A program made the translations under genes and the position numbers. The notes under the pieces were generated by a model. The model was not told the origin of the DNA and made no database searches. It saw only the letters and a program-made list of their open reading frames with translations. From the NCBI GenBank assembly GCA_030549775.1, contig CM060180.1, positions 31,779,090 to 31,843,089 on the forward strand: a DNA stretch of 64,000 bases. Direction: 5' to 3'. Within the stretch, counting starts at the first letter, position 1. Each line of letters opens with the position of its first letter. Positions 1 through 11,159 of this stretch are shown here, piece after piece. The stretch comes from Tamarix chinensis (lineage: Eukaryota > Streptophyta > Magnoliopsida > Caryophyllales > Tamaricaceae).

Positions 1-412
1 TTGTCGTTGCCAAAAATTGTTTTGTGCAACGAGAATATATTATCGTTGCAAAAAAAACTATTGCTTAAAATTGTTTATATTGATTTTTTCTTTTATTTTT
101 ACTTATTGAAACAACAAGTCGTTGCAGTAGAATATGCTATATTTTGCTATGACAATATATCGTTGCAAATAATTCGTTAAATATTGCAACAAAAAATTAT
201 CGTTGCAAAAATTAAGTTGTGTATATTGCAACGAGATTTGTCGTTGCAAAACATTTTCATCAATTTATACGCAGCACATATATAGGTTAATTATTTTATG
301 CAACAACTTTTAGCAACGCCAATAAATTGTCGTTGCCATCAATTATTTTTTGCAACGAGAATATATTGTCGTTGCAAAAAATTTGTTGCGAAAAATAATT
401 TTTCTTGTAGTG
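1..412. mobile_element. CACTA (En/Spm-type) transposon terminus, cut by window edge
   Basis: The stretch ends at 412 with TTTTTCTTGTAGTG, the reverse complement of CACTACAAGAAAAA, which is the classic plant CACTA terminal inverted repeat. Upstream, 1-390 is crowded with the decamer TCGTTGCAAA and its complement TTTGCAACGA in both orientations, which is how CACTA subterminal repeats look. The other end lies outside the window, so size and the 3-bp target duplication cannot be shown. No transposase reading frame is visible. It is probably inserted in the LTR-like sequence that begins at 413. Confidence 0.8.
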
Positions 413-2057
413 AGATAGAGAGAGAATGCAAGGAAGAAGATGATTTAGAATTTGGTAACAAGGAAGAGTATGGGTTATGTAGGATGAAGGGAAGTGAGGC
501 CACATAAGCCAGATTTGGGTTTCGGAGGAAAACCCTAGAGACCAAAGAGGAGTTGAAACAGAGTTATGGGGAGTGATGCCTTGAACCACATGTAGAAGAA
601 TTTTGAGTTCTCATGGTGAGTGGGTAAAGATGGGAAGGATGTATCAAGTTCATAGGGTGTGTTGGATATGTGTTATGTGGAAGAGGGGATGGTAAGTGAG
701 AGTGATGAAGGGATAACATTGTATGAGGGAAGATAGGTGCTAGGGTTTTGGGATGGCTAACTAGGGTTTTATGGCCACATGTGCAAAATGGGAAGTAAAG
801 TGAGGTGCTTGCGGATGAATCAATTGAGGTGATGAATTGGAGGCAAAGGAGCATGAGTTGTATGGGATAGAGGAAGGTTGGGCCATACATGCCAAATTAG
901 GATTTCTCGGAGGAAAACCCTAAAGAGTGATAGTGAGTTGACTCAAAGATACGAAAAGCGAGCCTCGACCCACGCACATAGGAGTTGGGTATTCATGGTA
1001 ATGAGGAAAATGGGGGAAGGATGTCTGGATGTAGTAGAGGGTGTAGAAGTCCCAAGATATGGGATAGGATTTTCGGGAAGCTGAGAATAAAAGGAGTGAG
1101 CATGGGAAGTCTAGTAGGTCATGCATGTCTAGTCGGGGTTGTGTGTGGAATAAGATATGACCAAAACACTAAACACTTAAAGTAAAAGATTAGCGAGCCG
1201 AACTCGGTGAGGATATATTTTTTTGACCCATCAGCTATAATAGTAGTTAGGTGCATTTTGCCCTGTGGAGTGATATCCGGTCCACTGGCTATAATAGTGG
1301 TTAGGTGCATTATGTTCTGTGGAGTGTTTTCGGTCCACCAGCTATAATAGTGGGAGATTCTAGGCTCGATAAATCAAACTTTATACAGTAATAAGACATG
1401 AAAAGATACTAATTACTTACAGTGAAACACCACATGAGTCGGGGCCAGTGAGGTTGATTTTCCAATCCATCGGCTATAATAGTGGTCAAGTGTGTTTTGT
1501 CCTGTGGAGTGATTCTGGTCTACCGGCTATAATAGTGGGGTTCCCGTACTCACGCAGAATTAATGAGAAATGTGTAAGAAAAAATATTAGTCTAAGTCTG
1601 GCCTGATGATATGAACCTGAGTTATGCTTTGTATACATTACTTGTATATTTTCTTGCATGGCCGTACCCATATGGTTACCTTGCTTGGTACATAGCGTAC
1701 TAACCACCTGTTTCATGGGTGCTACTCATTCCCACGAGTAAATGGCCCTTTTGAATTTGTGTAGGTAGGAGGTAACGTGTTTGATGCCTATGGCGTACTG
1801 GATGCGTCTGGCGGGGATGTGTGATGACTGTTGGACTTACTTGGGGCCGACAGTGAATGTCGATCAGACTCTCTACCTTTCTCTTGTTTTACTTTATCGT
1901 TATATCACCTTCCCCCTCCTATAGGGGCTTGACCTTAGATCAGATTTTAATTTTGTATTAACGCTTTAATTTCGCAATCTGATTTTCCTTTTATGAGTAT
2001 TTTTGAATTTCTACATCCTTCTACCTTAAGTATGTTTATGAGTTTTTGGGGTGTTAG
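413..2057 (+). mobile_element. Degenerate long-LTR fragment (family also at 48.8-53.2 kb)
   Basis: No coding capacity. The order of landmarks matches the pieces at 50.3-51.2 kb and 51.2-53.2 kb: an ACTTAAAGT...GAG.CGG box (near 1166 and again near 1418), short repeats of CGGCTATAATAGTGG (near 1230, 1285, 1340, 1470, 1525), a TTGCTTGGTACATAGCG box (near 1681) followed by GTTTCATGGGTGCTACTCAT and CCCACGAGTA, and a terminal TTTTTGGGGTGTTAGA (near 2043-2057) resembling the LTR end GGGGGTGTTACA. The start is lost at the CACTA junction. It is a non-coding LTR remnant, Ty3/gypsy-like by its TGTAAYACCCC/GGGTGTTACA style ends; the clade is not proven. Confidence 0.65.
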
Positions 2058-2330
2058 AATTGTAATACATCTCCTGACTTTCCACTCTTGGACTCTTGTG
2101 CTCCATTGTAGTAGTAATACATATCGAACATGAGCAAAAGGAAGGAAAAAAAAACTCCCCCTATCAATCTCTCCCCCTCATCCATCTCCCTCGTAGCAAG
2201 CATGTCATAAATGGTAGAGAAGGTCGATGCCCGAAGTAGTTTATCGAGACATGTAGTAGGAAACAATAAAAGGTGAGAACTTTAAGAATTCATTTTCTTT
2301 TTAAATGTTAATTAATCTTTTTCTATGATA

Positions 2331-2370
<40 letters not shown>

Positions 2371-3089
2371 TAAAATAAGTTCTTTGTTAGACCCTATTTA
2401 GTAAATGACGGTTACAAGAATTTTTAGCATTTTTAAGATACATTAGATATTTAATTACATTAAATATTTAATTCAAGTATTTGGTTAAAAAATTATATTA
2501 GCAGTTTGAAATAAAAATAATAATAAAACTCAAAATAAAAATATTTTAGATTAACTTCTTTAAAAATAAATCCATCCTAATGGACCATGAGAATTGGTAG
2601 TCCAAATGAATTTCATCAATAGAATGGCAATGATATGATTTGGGACGTTGGATTCGATTCGAGAACTATTTAAAGTAGAGTAATTTATTTGATATTTAGA
2701 TCATTTTTTTTAGTTCTAATATGTATATATAAAAAATATTATCTGTATATTTTGTATATAATTAGGTGTAGATATTAATATAATTATATGTACATAATAA
2801 TTTATATTTAAAATTAAATACTTTAAAATTATATTAATTTCTTTTATTAATTTTACTTAATTAGATCTCAAACTAATTTTTTCTTGAATAAATTGTTGTA
2901 TTTGGACGGTAATTATAATCTATGACGTCATAGGTGAAAAGGTGCATAAAAGTACGCCACGGATATTGTAGTGGGCTTTCTTTAAGCAGGCGTGCTTGGA
3001 TGTATGAGGAGGAGTCGCAGTAGTGCTGAGAGACATGTCGAGGAATAAGAATATCTGGTACTTAGTTACTTGGGGTAGGCTGTGCAGAT
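2058..3089. other. AT-rich intergenic DNA
   Basis: No gene is seen. A pure AT dinucleotide run occupies about 2333-2369. The segment 2930-3089 is less AT-rich and looks like older repeat or genic debris, because the hAT MITE at 3098 sits inside it and it resumes at 3625, but it has no reading frame that I recognise. Confidence 0.6.
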
Positions 3090-3097
3090 GAGATGAT

Positions 3098-3616
3098 TAG
3101 GGGTGTGCAAAACCGGATATCCGTATCCATTCGAATATTTTTTCGGATATCCGCTCCGTATTTTTTTAGACCGGATATCCGGAATGCGGATATCCGAAAA
3201 ATATAGACCGGATATAGACCGGATTCGGATATATCCAATATCCGTATGAAAATACTATTTTATCAATTTTAATAACTTTTACTACAATATTTTTAAAAAT
3301 AAGGATCATATATCAATTAATATTCATATATATATTCATATAAATATCTTATTTTATCTAAAAGAAGTATTAAAATATTATTATAAATATTTAAAATATA
3401 AAAATAAATAAAATTTTAAAACTTAAAACTATAAAAACATAATAATATGGTGTATTATTGAAATAATCAACAAAATATCGGATATTTTTTCGGATCGGAT
3501 AATCCAAAAAAAAAATCGGATATCCGAATGTCGGATATCCTTTTAGAATAAAACCGGTTCGAATATCCGAAATGTCGGATCGGATTTTCGGATCCCGGAT
3601 TTTTTGCACAGCCCTA
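3098..3616. mobile_element. Non-autonomous hAT MITE with GGATATCC subterminal repeats
   Basis: The 519-bp element starts TAGGGGTGTGCAAAA and ends TTTTTTGCACAGCCCTA, imperfect terminal inverted repeats of the hAT type. It is flanked by a perfect 8-bp direct repeat GAGATGAT (3090-3097 and 3617-3624), the length made by hAT transposases. Both subterminal zones are dense in the palindrome GGATATCC or CGGATATCCG, plausible transposase-binding sites. The middle (about 3240-3470) is AT-rich and has no transposase. It must be mobilised in trans, if at all. Confidence 0.9.
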
Positions 3617-3624
3617 GAGATGAT

Positions 3625-5281
3625 AGTACGGGGGACATTGTCGCGACACGAGCGAAGCTACTTGCTTGCTTCCCTCCATTTTATTAATAAAATCTCTACT
3701 TATTTTGAAAAAAAAATAATTAATTAATTACTTCTTCTCTGCTTAAAACAAAATCATTATATTAAGTTATATATTTTTTAGTAAAATAATAAAAAAATAC
3801 TCTTAAAATTATAATTACATCATTTATTAAAAAATAATAAAATATTTAATGTATATACAATTGAAAAAAGATAAGGATAAACTTAAAAATTAGACTTTAA
3901 CTATTTTAAAATAATTTTTTTATATAAAAAATTAAATGATAAAATAATTTATTTTTTAATATGGATATATTATATTATTAAAAAAATAATTAGCGGTGGA
4001 TCTTAAAAATTATTGGTGAGAGAAAGCTAAAAGAGACGAAAAAAGATATAAATATTAATTTCTGAAGATAATCATGCTGCTTAAATTATACTACTAGTAT
4101 TGTCGGATAGTTCTTTCATATATTCTCCCACCAATTACCAATAATACCATGCTCTTCTTCCTTTGACTAGCCAACCCCTAGGCGGTCGATCCTCTTCTGT
4201 AATCTAGGACAAAGAATCCATTCACTTACGACACTACTCCGGGTAGTTCCACACTGCCCTGTTGTTTCAACCATACTCACACACGTTCAATTTTGCTTTT
4301 CTTAATATTTTTCAAAGTCCTACGACTTGAATGCCGGAATGTCCTTAACACGCTTTTAAGTTTGATTCGATCTTTAACGGGGTAGTAGCCGTCGTAGAAC
4401 CATAGGTTCCGTAAGCTCCATGAGGGAACACATACCATAACTCGCTAACCAATTTCCTAATATTTATTACTTTCATATGATTGCCCAATTGTAGCCCACT
4501 ACGATACTCAACTACGTCTCCTCCTCAGGTTCCATCCTCAATTTCACTTGGTCATCATATATAGCCCATTAGAGTTATGCAAAAAAACCCAATATTTAAA
4601 TTTTTTATTCAATATCGAAAAAATCACATCTAATATTTATGATATTTGATCACTTTTTGTAGGGAAAAAAAAAGAGATATTTAATATTTTGAATATTCAG
4701 TTTTTTATCGGATTATCCAATCCAAAAAAATATCGGTATTTTATTAATTATTTCGAGAGTATATTATAATATTATATTTTTGTAGAGTTCAGTTCTTAAA
4801 TTTTCTTAAATTTTCTAGTTTAAACATTAATAATAATATGTTACTACTGTCTAGAGATAAAAAAAAAGATATTTATATGAATATTAAATAATATATAATA
4901 TTTATTTTAAAAAATTTCTTATAAAAATTACTAAAATTGTTAAAAATATTTTTATATAGATATCACATATATCCGATCTTTTTTTTACATTAGAAAATTT
5001 AAATATCAGGTATAAGAGTCGCAGAAAATATATTTGATTTGGTGTATACGGAGGTCAGGTTATAAATGCTCCTAATATACACTTTTAGGAGCTAGTGGCA
5101 CCAAAGTAATTTTCTTTCATCTTCATTAGCATGGATTGTTCCCAATTTCTATACTCATAATGCATTAAGTTTCTACCAGTATTATATATTATCACGTCCT
5201 CTTGAAAAACCTAAATATTACTATCTTTATATCTGCCAATATATATATCTATATAATATATAATAATACAGTTATAACAGT
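3625..5281. other. AT-rich intergenic DNA with possible degenerate hAT relative
   Basis: No gene is seen. The segment 4100-4560 is of more balanced composition but has no long reading frame. From 4569, TAGAGTTATGCAAAAAAACCC resembles the left end of the MITE at 3098, and scattered ATCGGATTATCC-like motifs follow to about 5010. No matching right terminus or 8-bp duplication was found, so this is at most a worn relative. Confidence 0.4.
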
Positions 5282-5623
5282 AAATAGATTTTTTTTTTTT
5301 GGTAAGTAAGAAGTAGGTTTTATTACTACCAAAGTGAAGATATGTACAAAGCTAATTTAGACCACCAAAGCATCTATACAATCCTTCCATTGGTCATACT
5401 TATTTGCACGATGAGAAGCAAAAATCCTACTTAACACTATGAAGCAAATATCTTTAAGAAGCAGATTAGAGTGTCGAGATTTATTACTAAATATTCTAGT
5501 ATTCCTTTCCTGTCAAATGGACCCTATGAAAGAGACAAATAGGGCTCTGAGTATGTCCTTCTTTCTCTTGGGTTGCTTTGTATTTTTAGCCAAGTTCTTC
5601 AGTTCTGTCTCCCATGAGTGGAT

Positions 5624-8600
5624 TTAATCCCTCCTCTGAAAAGATTTCCTAATCTTCATCCAAATCTCCTTACTATAAGGGCAACCAAACATAAGGTGTT
5701 GAATATCCTCCTCTTGTCTAGTCATGCACAAGATGCACTCAACATCCTCAAGAAGATTCAGCTGCTTTAGCCTTGCCTTGGTCATCAATCTATTTTGAAT
5801 AACCAGCCAGGAAATGAATTGGTGCTTGGGAGCAGCCAAGCCATACCAAGGAATAGTCCACCACCAAACTTTCTCACCATGATGCCTAATAAGATCATAC
5901 ATTCCTTTTATATAGTAGAATCCATCATTCTTTGTGATTTTAGTCAAAAACTAAGAATCAGAGAAAAAATCATGGAATTGATGTCTAAGATTAAAGATGT
6001 GCTGCAAATGCCAAGAGCACTTATGGACCGAAGTAAAGGACCACAAAGATTGAGAGCTTAGATAAATAGAATGAACCCATTTAACCCAAAGGGAATCATT
6101 TTTGCAGCATAAATTCCAAAGCATTTTTCCCACTGCCATTTTATTCCATTGATGCACATTAATTAAGCCCGGACCTCCTTCTCTTTTAGGTAAGCAAACC
6201 TGCTTCCAAGATACCAAAGCTTTCTTTGAAGAGTTTATCTTTCTAATCCAAAGGAACTACCTACATATACATTCAATTTGCTAGATCAACTTCCTCGGGA
6301 GAATAAAGACTTGAGATCAATAAATCCGGAAGCTAAAAATAACAGACTTCTATAGTTGAGTTCTTCCAGTATAAGATAGCAGATGAAAATGCCAGCTTGT
6401 AAGCTTCTTTGCTATTTTCTGCACCAAACCTTGAAGCTGGGAGGTATTTAATCTTGTAGATGATAAAGGAACCCCTAAATATGAGAAAGGAAAACTACCC
6501 TCGGAGAACTTAGTATGGTGCACGATGTGAAGTTTTGTAGCAACATCGACACCCCCAAAAAATATGCTACTCTTTTGAGGGTGAATAATAAGACCATACC
6601 TTTCAGAGAAATCTTGAATAACATGGATAAGACTATTAACTAACTTAAAATCACCCCTACAAAAAATGAGCATATCATCTGCAAAAGCTAAGTTAATAAT
6701 CTTCAAGTCTTTACATTTAGGATGCCCTTTAAAATCATTATCATTCCACAAGAGCTTGAGGGATCTGATAAGGTATTCAACCGCTAACACAAACAAATAA
6801 GAAGATAGAGGATCCCCTTGCCTTAGCTCTTACTGACCTTTGAAAGGCTTTGTCAGTTCACCATTTAAATGAAGAGAATAGGAGACAGTGGTTACACAAG
6901 CCATTATCCATCTAACAACTTGTAGGGAAAACCATAAGCATGAAGGATTTGTTGCAAAAATATCCTGTGGACTGAATCATAAGCTTTCTTAATGTCAACT
7001 TTTATCATACATCTAAGAGATATGTATTTTTGAGAATATTTCCTAACCAACTCAGCAGCTAGTAAAATATTTTCACCAATATGCTAGCCTTTAACAAAAC
7101 CAGATTGAGCCTAATTGATGAGATAAGGCATTAAGGTTTGCAATCGAGTAGTTAAAATTTTGGAAATGATCTTGTATAAAACTCCACAACAAGCAATATG
7201 CCTATAGTCACTTACCCTAGTAGCATTGCCTTTTTTTTTGGAATGAGAGTTAGATAGGTGATATTGAGCTGGGGAGGAAGATATTCAAACTTGAAAAAAT
7301 CCTGCACTGCCTAAGTGATATCTGCCCCTATAATCTCCCATGATTTCTTAGAGAAAACAACAGAAAAACCATCAACACCAAGGGCATTATAGTCTCCAAT
7401 GGAAAACACTGCCTCCTTAACTTCTTGAGTAGAAATAGGAGAAAGAAGCTGATATTTATGAAAATCATGTAGAACTAGATCCTGAGAAATAACAGCAGAA
7501 TTAACCAAGCCAGTGCCACACTTTTAGTGCTAAGAAGCTCTTTGTAAAACCTGAGAAAGGAATCAGAGATGCAGACAAGATATGAGGTGACATCCCCTTT
7601 AGTCGGTTCAATTTTCTGAATAGAATTCATATTTTTTTTACGGTTCAATCTAGCAAAGAAGTATTTATAATTTGTATCCCCCACATTCAACCAGTGAATT
7701 TTGGATTTCTGCTTGAGAAAACATTCATAACATCTTGATAAATTGTTAAAGTGAGCTTCACACTCATTGCTGCTTTTAGATCATGATTAGTAATACCCTG
7801 CAACAACTTCTTTTGAGACTCAGATAAGGCTTGCCTTGCCTCCTCCAATTTATGGTCCAGAGAACCATATTTAACCCTATTAAACTTCTTAAAAACAGGT
7901 TTCAATTTCTGAAGAATTTTGTAAATATGTAGAAGAGGGTTACTCCTTGAAGGCCCTTCCCAATGATCCTTTATAATGTCCAAAAACTTAGGGTCAGTAG
8001 TCCAAAAATTATTAAACTTGAAAGTTTCTTCCTGTTAGCATGCAACCCTATATGGACTTGAATACTGCAGTGTTCAGATAGCATGGGGGAGTTAAAAGCA
8101 GCAAAGGAATTAGTGTACACATTAAGCCATGACACATTTACCATATCTCTATCAAGATTACAAGCAATAACATCATCACCACTCCTTTTATTCGTCCAAG
8201 TGAAAAAACAGCCATAACCCTTCAAATCTCTCAGACCCAATAGATTTATGCAGTGAGAAAAATCAAGGATGATTTGAGGAGAAGGAGATTCCCCTCCTTT
8301 CTGTTCATAACTATGAAGAATGATGTTAAAATCTCCCATTAAAATTATTGGATGAGAGGTCCTTTTATTCAGTTGTAACTAGGGCCATAAAGCTTTCCTG
8401 GCAGTACCATAATTGAAAGCATAAATGAAACCCACAACACATTGCACCTTTCCATTTAAAGTCTTGCATCACACAAAATACCCTAAGCACATGAAGAAAT
8501 ATGATTCACTATCCAAACCAGAGGATCCCATAGCACCCACACTCGCCCATTTTCATGATACTGATAATTATTGAGCCATAGCCAATTCCTGACTAAACAT

Positions 8601-8743
8601 GTTTTAATGTTATCAACCTTATTAGCTTTAACTCTTGTCTTCAGTAAAACATTAAGGGAGCACCTACTTTAATTGATCCATCGACAAACCTCCCTTTATT
8701 TTTATGGATCATTAATGCCCCTCACATTCTAGCTAGTAAACAT
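5624..8743 (-). pseudogene. LINE ORF2 (endonuclease, reverse transcriptase, zf-RVT), broken
   Basis: The ATG at 8743 opens an AP-endonuclease domain, whose usual SWNVRG motif reads S-stop-NVRG here. MGDFNIILHSYEQKGG (from 8339) and TWTNKR belong to the endonuclease catalytic region. The reverse transcriptase follows, with ALGVDGFSVVFSKKSWE (near 7380) and the palm motif LAFADDMLIFCRG (near 6690). KSSIFFGGV and FPFSYLGVPLS follow it. The C-terminal zf-RVT domain at 5624-5947 has the cysteine/histidine series CILCMTRQEEDIQHLMFGC. The protein would nick the target DNA and copy the LINE RNA in the nucleus. Many stops and frame changes separate the parts, so nothing functional can be made. The order is complete and typical of plant L1 elements. 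Confidence 0.9.
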
Positions 8744-10255
8744 GGGCACCTGGATCATGAGTGTGCCCTGTCAGTTCTTGAATCTGACCTAGGGAGATAT
8801 CAACACTAGTGTCTCTAAGGGCATGAAACATATTGCCACCACTACCATTGAAGAGAACATCGTGAGGAATTGAAGCATTAGCCTTTGAGGTACCAGATAT
8901 ATCTGACATGTTTCTTTTACAGAACCTGAATGGGCAAAATCCCTATTATCATAATTTTTACCTCCTTCATCTTCCTTAACAGTTGAAACATGCCTTTTGT
9001 CCTTAACCATCTTCCATTCTTAGTGAACCCAAGGCTCACCATTAATATATTTCTTCTGCAGCTTCCAGCAAGTTTGGACATTATAAGAAGGATCAAGACA
9101 GTGATGACAAAAATATGGCTTCTACTCAAACTGAATTGGTTGATTAATAATAGAACAATCAGGGTCCCTGATCAAGATGGTCTCACACATAGGTTTTTTA
9201 ATATCCACTTCCACTAACACCCTAGGATAAGCAATTATATCCTTCCTGAATGTGACAACATCAGTGCAGATAGGGGACCCAATAGAGCTAGCAATCATAC
9301 TCAAAGACTTAGCAGACCAATACTCTAAAGGCAGTTGAGGTAATTTAACCCACAGAGGAACAAATTGTAATTTAGATTTTGAGAGCTTTAGTTTCCTTTG
9401 CCATCTTTTTAAAATTAAAGATTTGCTATAATAAAACTAATATTGAGATAAGATCTATTCACAATCAGTAGCAGAAGCAAATTTAAATAAAAAGAACCCT
9501 TCATCATGACATATAACTTTAGGAGGAGCCACATGAATCCATTGAGTTTTCACATAAGCCAACATTTGATTAAAAGTAAGATCATGCCCATATACATAGC
9601 CTATCAAAGTATGCTGCCATTCCTCCAATTCCTTATCAACTTCCTCCTTTACTAGATTAACCATAATTTTTCCCTCTTAAATCAGTGGAGGCACATAATT
9701 TAGAGACATACATTGATTGGGGCTACGATTATAAGTAATTTTATCCCTCCAAGACACTCCCATATTCCCAGAATGTTGCTGATTCAGGTTTTGATCAGAA
9801 TCATGCGCAACTACCCCAGCAGCAGGCTATCCGGCCATAGCAAGATTTTGATCCAGAGTCACAGAGGAAGGAATAGGAACACCATCAATTTCAATCAAAT
9901 CATCACCCAATCTAGGTAATAAGGTAGCCTTAGGAAGATTATGATTCAATTGTGAATTCGAGTTATGATTATTAGAGATAGGGTTTGGATCTTGGTCACC
10001 AAGTGTATCCCTTTCTATAGGAACCCCCTTAAGATTCATATCAGAATCATTAAGTCCATCAAGAATGCATCCTCCTGAATCAAAAATAGGGTCAGAACAA
10101 TTCGACAATACAATATTATCATCCCCTACATCCAACTCAAGATTGGTTCAATCCTTCACCACATCCAGTGAATTGGTCCTAATTTTTGAACTTCTCAACA
10201 CTTGTCGATGGCCGGCTTTGCCAGACCCAGCCATCAATTTCTTGTTCCTGGCCAT
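8733..10255 (-). pseudogene. LINE ORF1 (gag-like, DUF4283 and degraded zinc knuckle)
   Basis: Start chosen at the ATG at 10255 (protein begins MARNKKLMAGSGK). A Ser/Asn/Asp-rich segment lies at 9827-10135. At 9455-9664 is a DUF4283-like stretch with LEEWQHTLIGYVYG and FFLFKFASATDCE. At 9122-9304 follow RVLVEVDIKKPMCETI and related residues. The zinc knuckle near 9060-9110 reads CHHCLDPSYNVQTC, so the expected histidine is replaced, and an in-frame TAG precedes it. The product would be the RNA-binding chaperone of the LINE particle. The total length is not a multiple of three, and internal stops and frameshifts make it a pseudogene. Its TAG overlaps the ORF2 start by 11 bases. Confidence 0.82.
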
Positions 10256-10351
10256 CAACCACCATGAGTTCCACTAATAGGAACTAGGGAGGCAACAAAA
10301 CTAGTTGAGAGGAACCTAATATTATTTTGAACAATTCAGCAAATAGATTTT

Positions 10352-11159
10352 CCGCCTAAACTAACATCCATAAATTTATGAGTCTATATTTATTTTTTCT
10401 CACATATCAATATAGTGAAATAATTTGTAAGTGCATAATAATTATAGGTAATAATTATGATTCAATTCCCATAGAAGATATTCAAATAGTAATATTATAC
10501 CTCATTAAATAGAAGAGAGATAAGAGAGTTTGACATATACGTTTGCTATACTTTACTTCTACTTTTTAAAATTAAAAAAATTAATACTATGCACTCAATT
10601 TTTATTAATAACAACAACAGAGATTGTACTCCCCATATGTAAAATGGATCAACTTTCTAATTTTTCCTCTTATTTTTTTTTACAAAATGCACTTGCTCAT
10701 TCTAACCCAAACAAGGTAGTTATGAAAGTTCAAACCTCAATTCTTTGACATGTATTTTAAATAATTAGATATGAATATTAGTTATTAATTAATTATCTTT
10801 AATTTATTTGTAATTATTATTTACATATAATTAATTTTTTATGATATTACTCTATTTAATAAATATTTGTTATCAATCAAATAATAATGAACAATTAAAT
10901 ATTACTCGTTCCATATAAAAAATTATTCTATCACTAAATTTTTATATAAAAAAGAGAATTATTTTAAAAAGTTAAAACCTACTTTTCACATTTACCTTCA
11001 CTCTTTTTCCATTATCTATGCATTAAGTACTTTGTTATTTTTAAATGAATGGTGTAAATATAATGATAAAACCGCTTTTATTAGATCCTTAAAAAAAATC
11101 AATATGATAGACAACCACATCGAGCCATATAAAAAGGATATGTCAATATGATAGATATA
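10352..11159. other. AT-rich intergenic DNA
   Basis: No gene or RNA is seen. TACTCGTTCCATATAAAAAA near 10904 vaguely recalls Stowaway MITE ends (TACTCCCTCCGTTCC...), but I could not find a matching inverted end. Confidence 0.5.

Larger units (their letters stand above)
5282..10351 (-). mobile_element. Full-length, inactive L1-type LINE retrotransposon
   Basis: The element runs on the minus strand from about 10340 to a poly(A) tail seen as a 12-T run at 5289-5300. An 11-bp target duplication AAATAGATTTT flanks it (5282-5292 and 10341-10351). It carries ORF1 (8733-10255) and ORF2 (5624-8743), the usual two-frame layout of plant L1 LINEs. The boundaries look complete, so the element was copied at full length, but both frames are broken by stops and frameshifts and it cannot be autonomous now. 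Confidence 0.92.
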
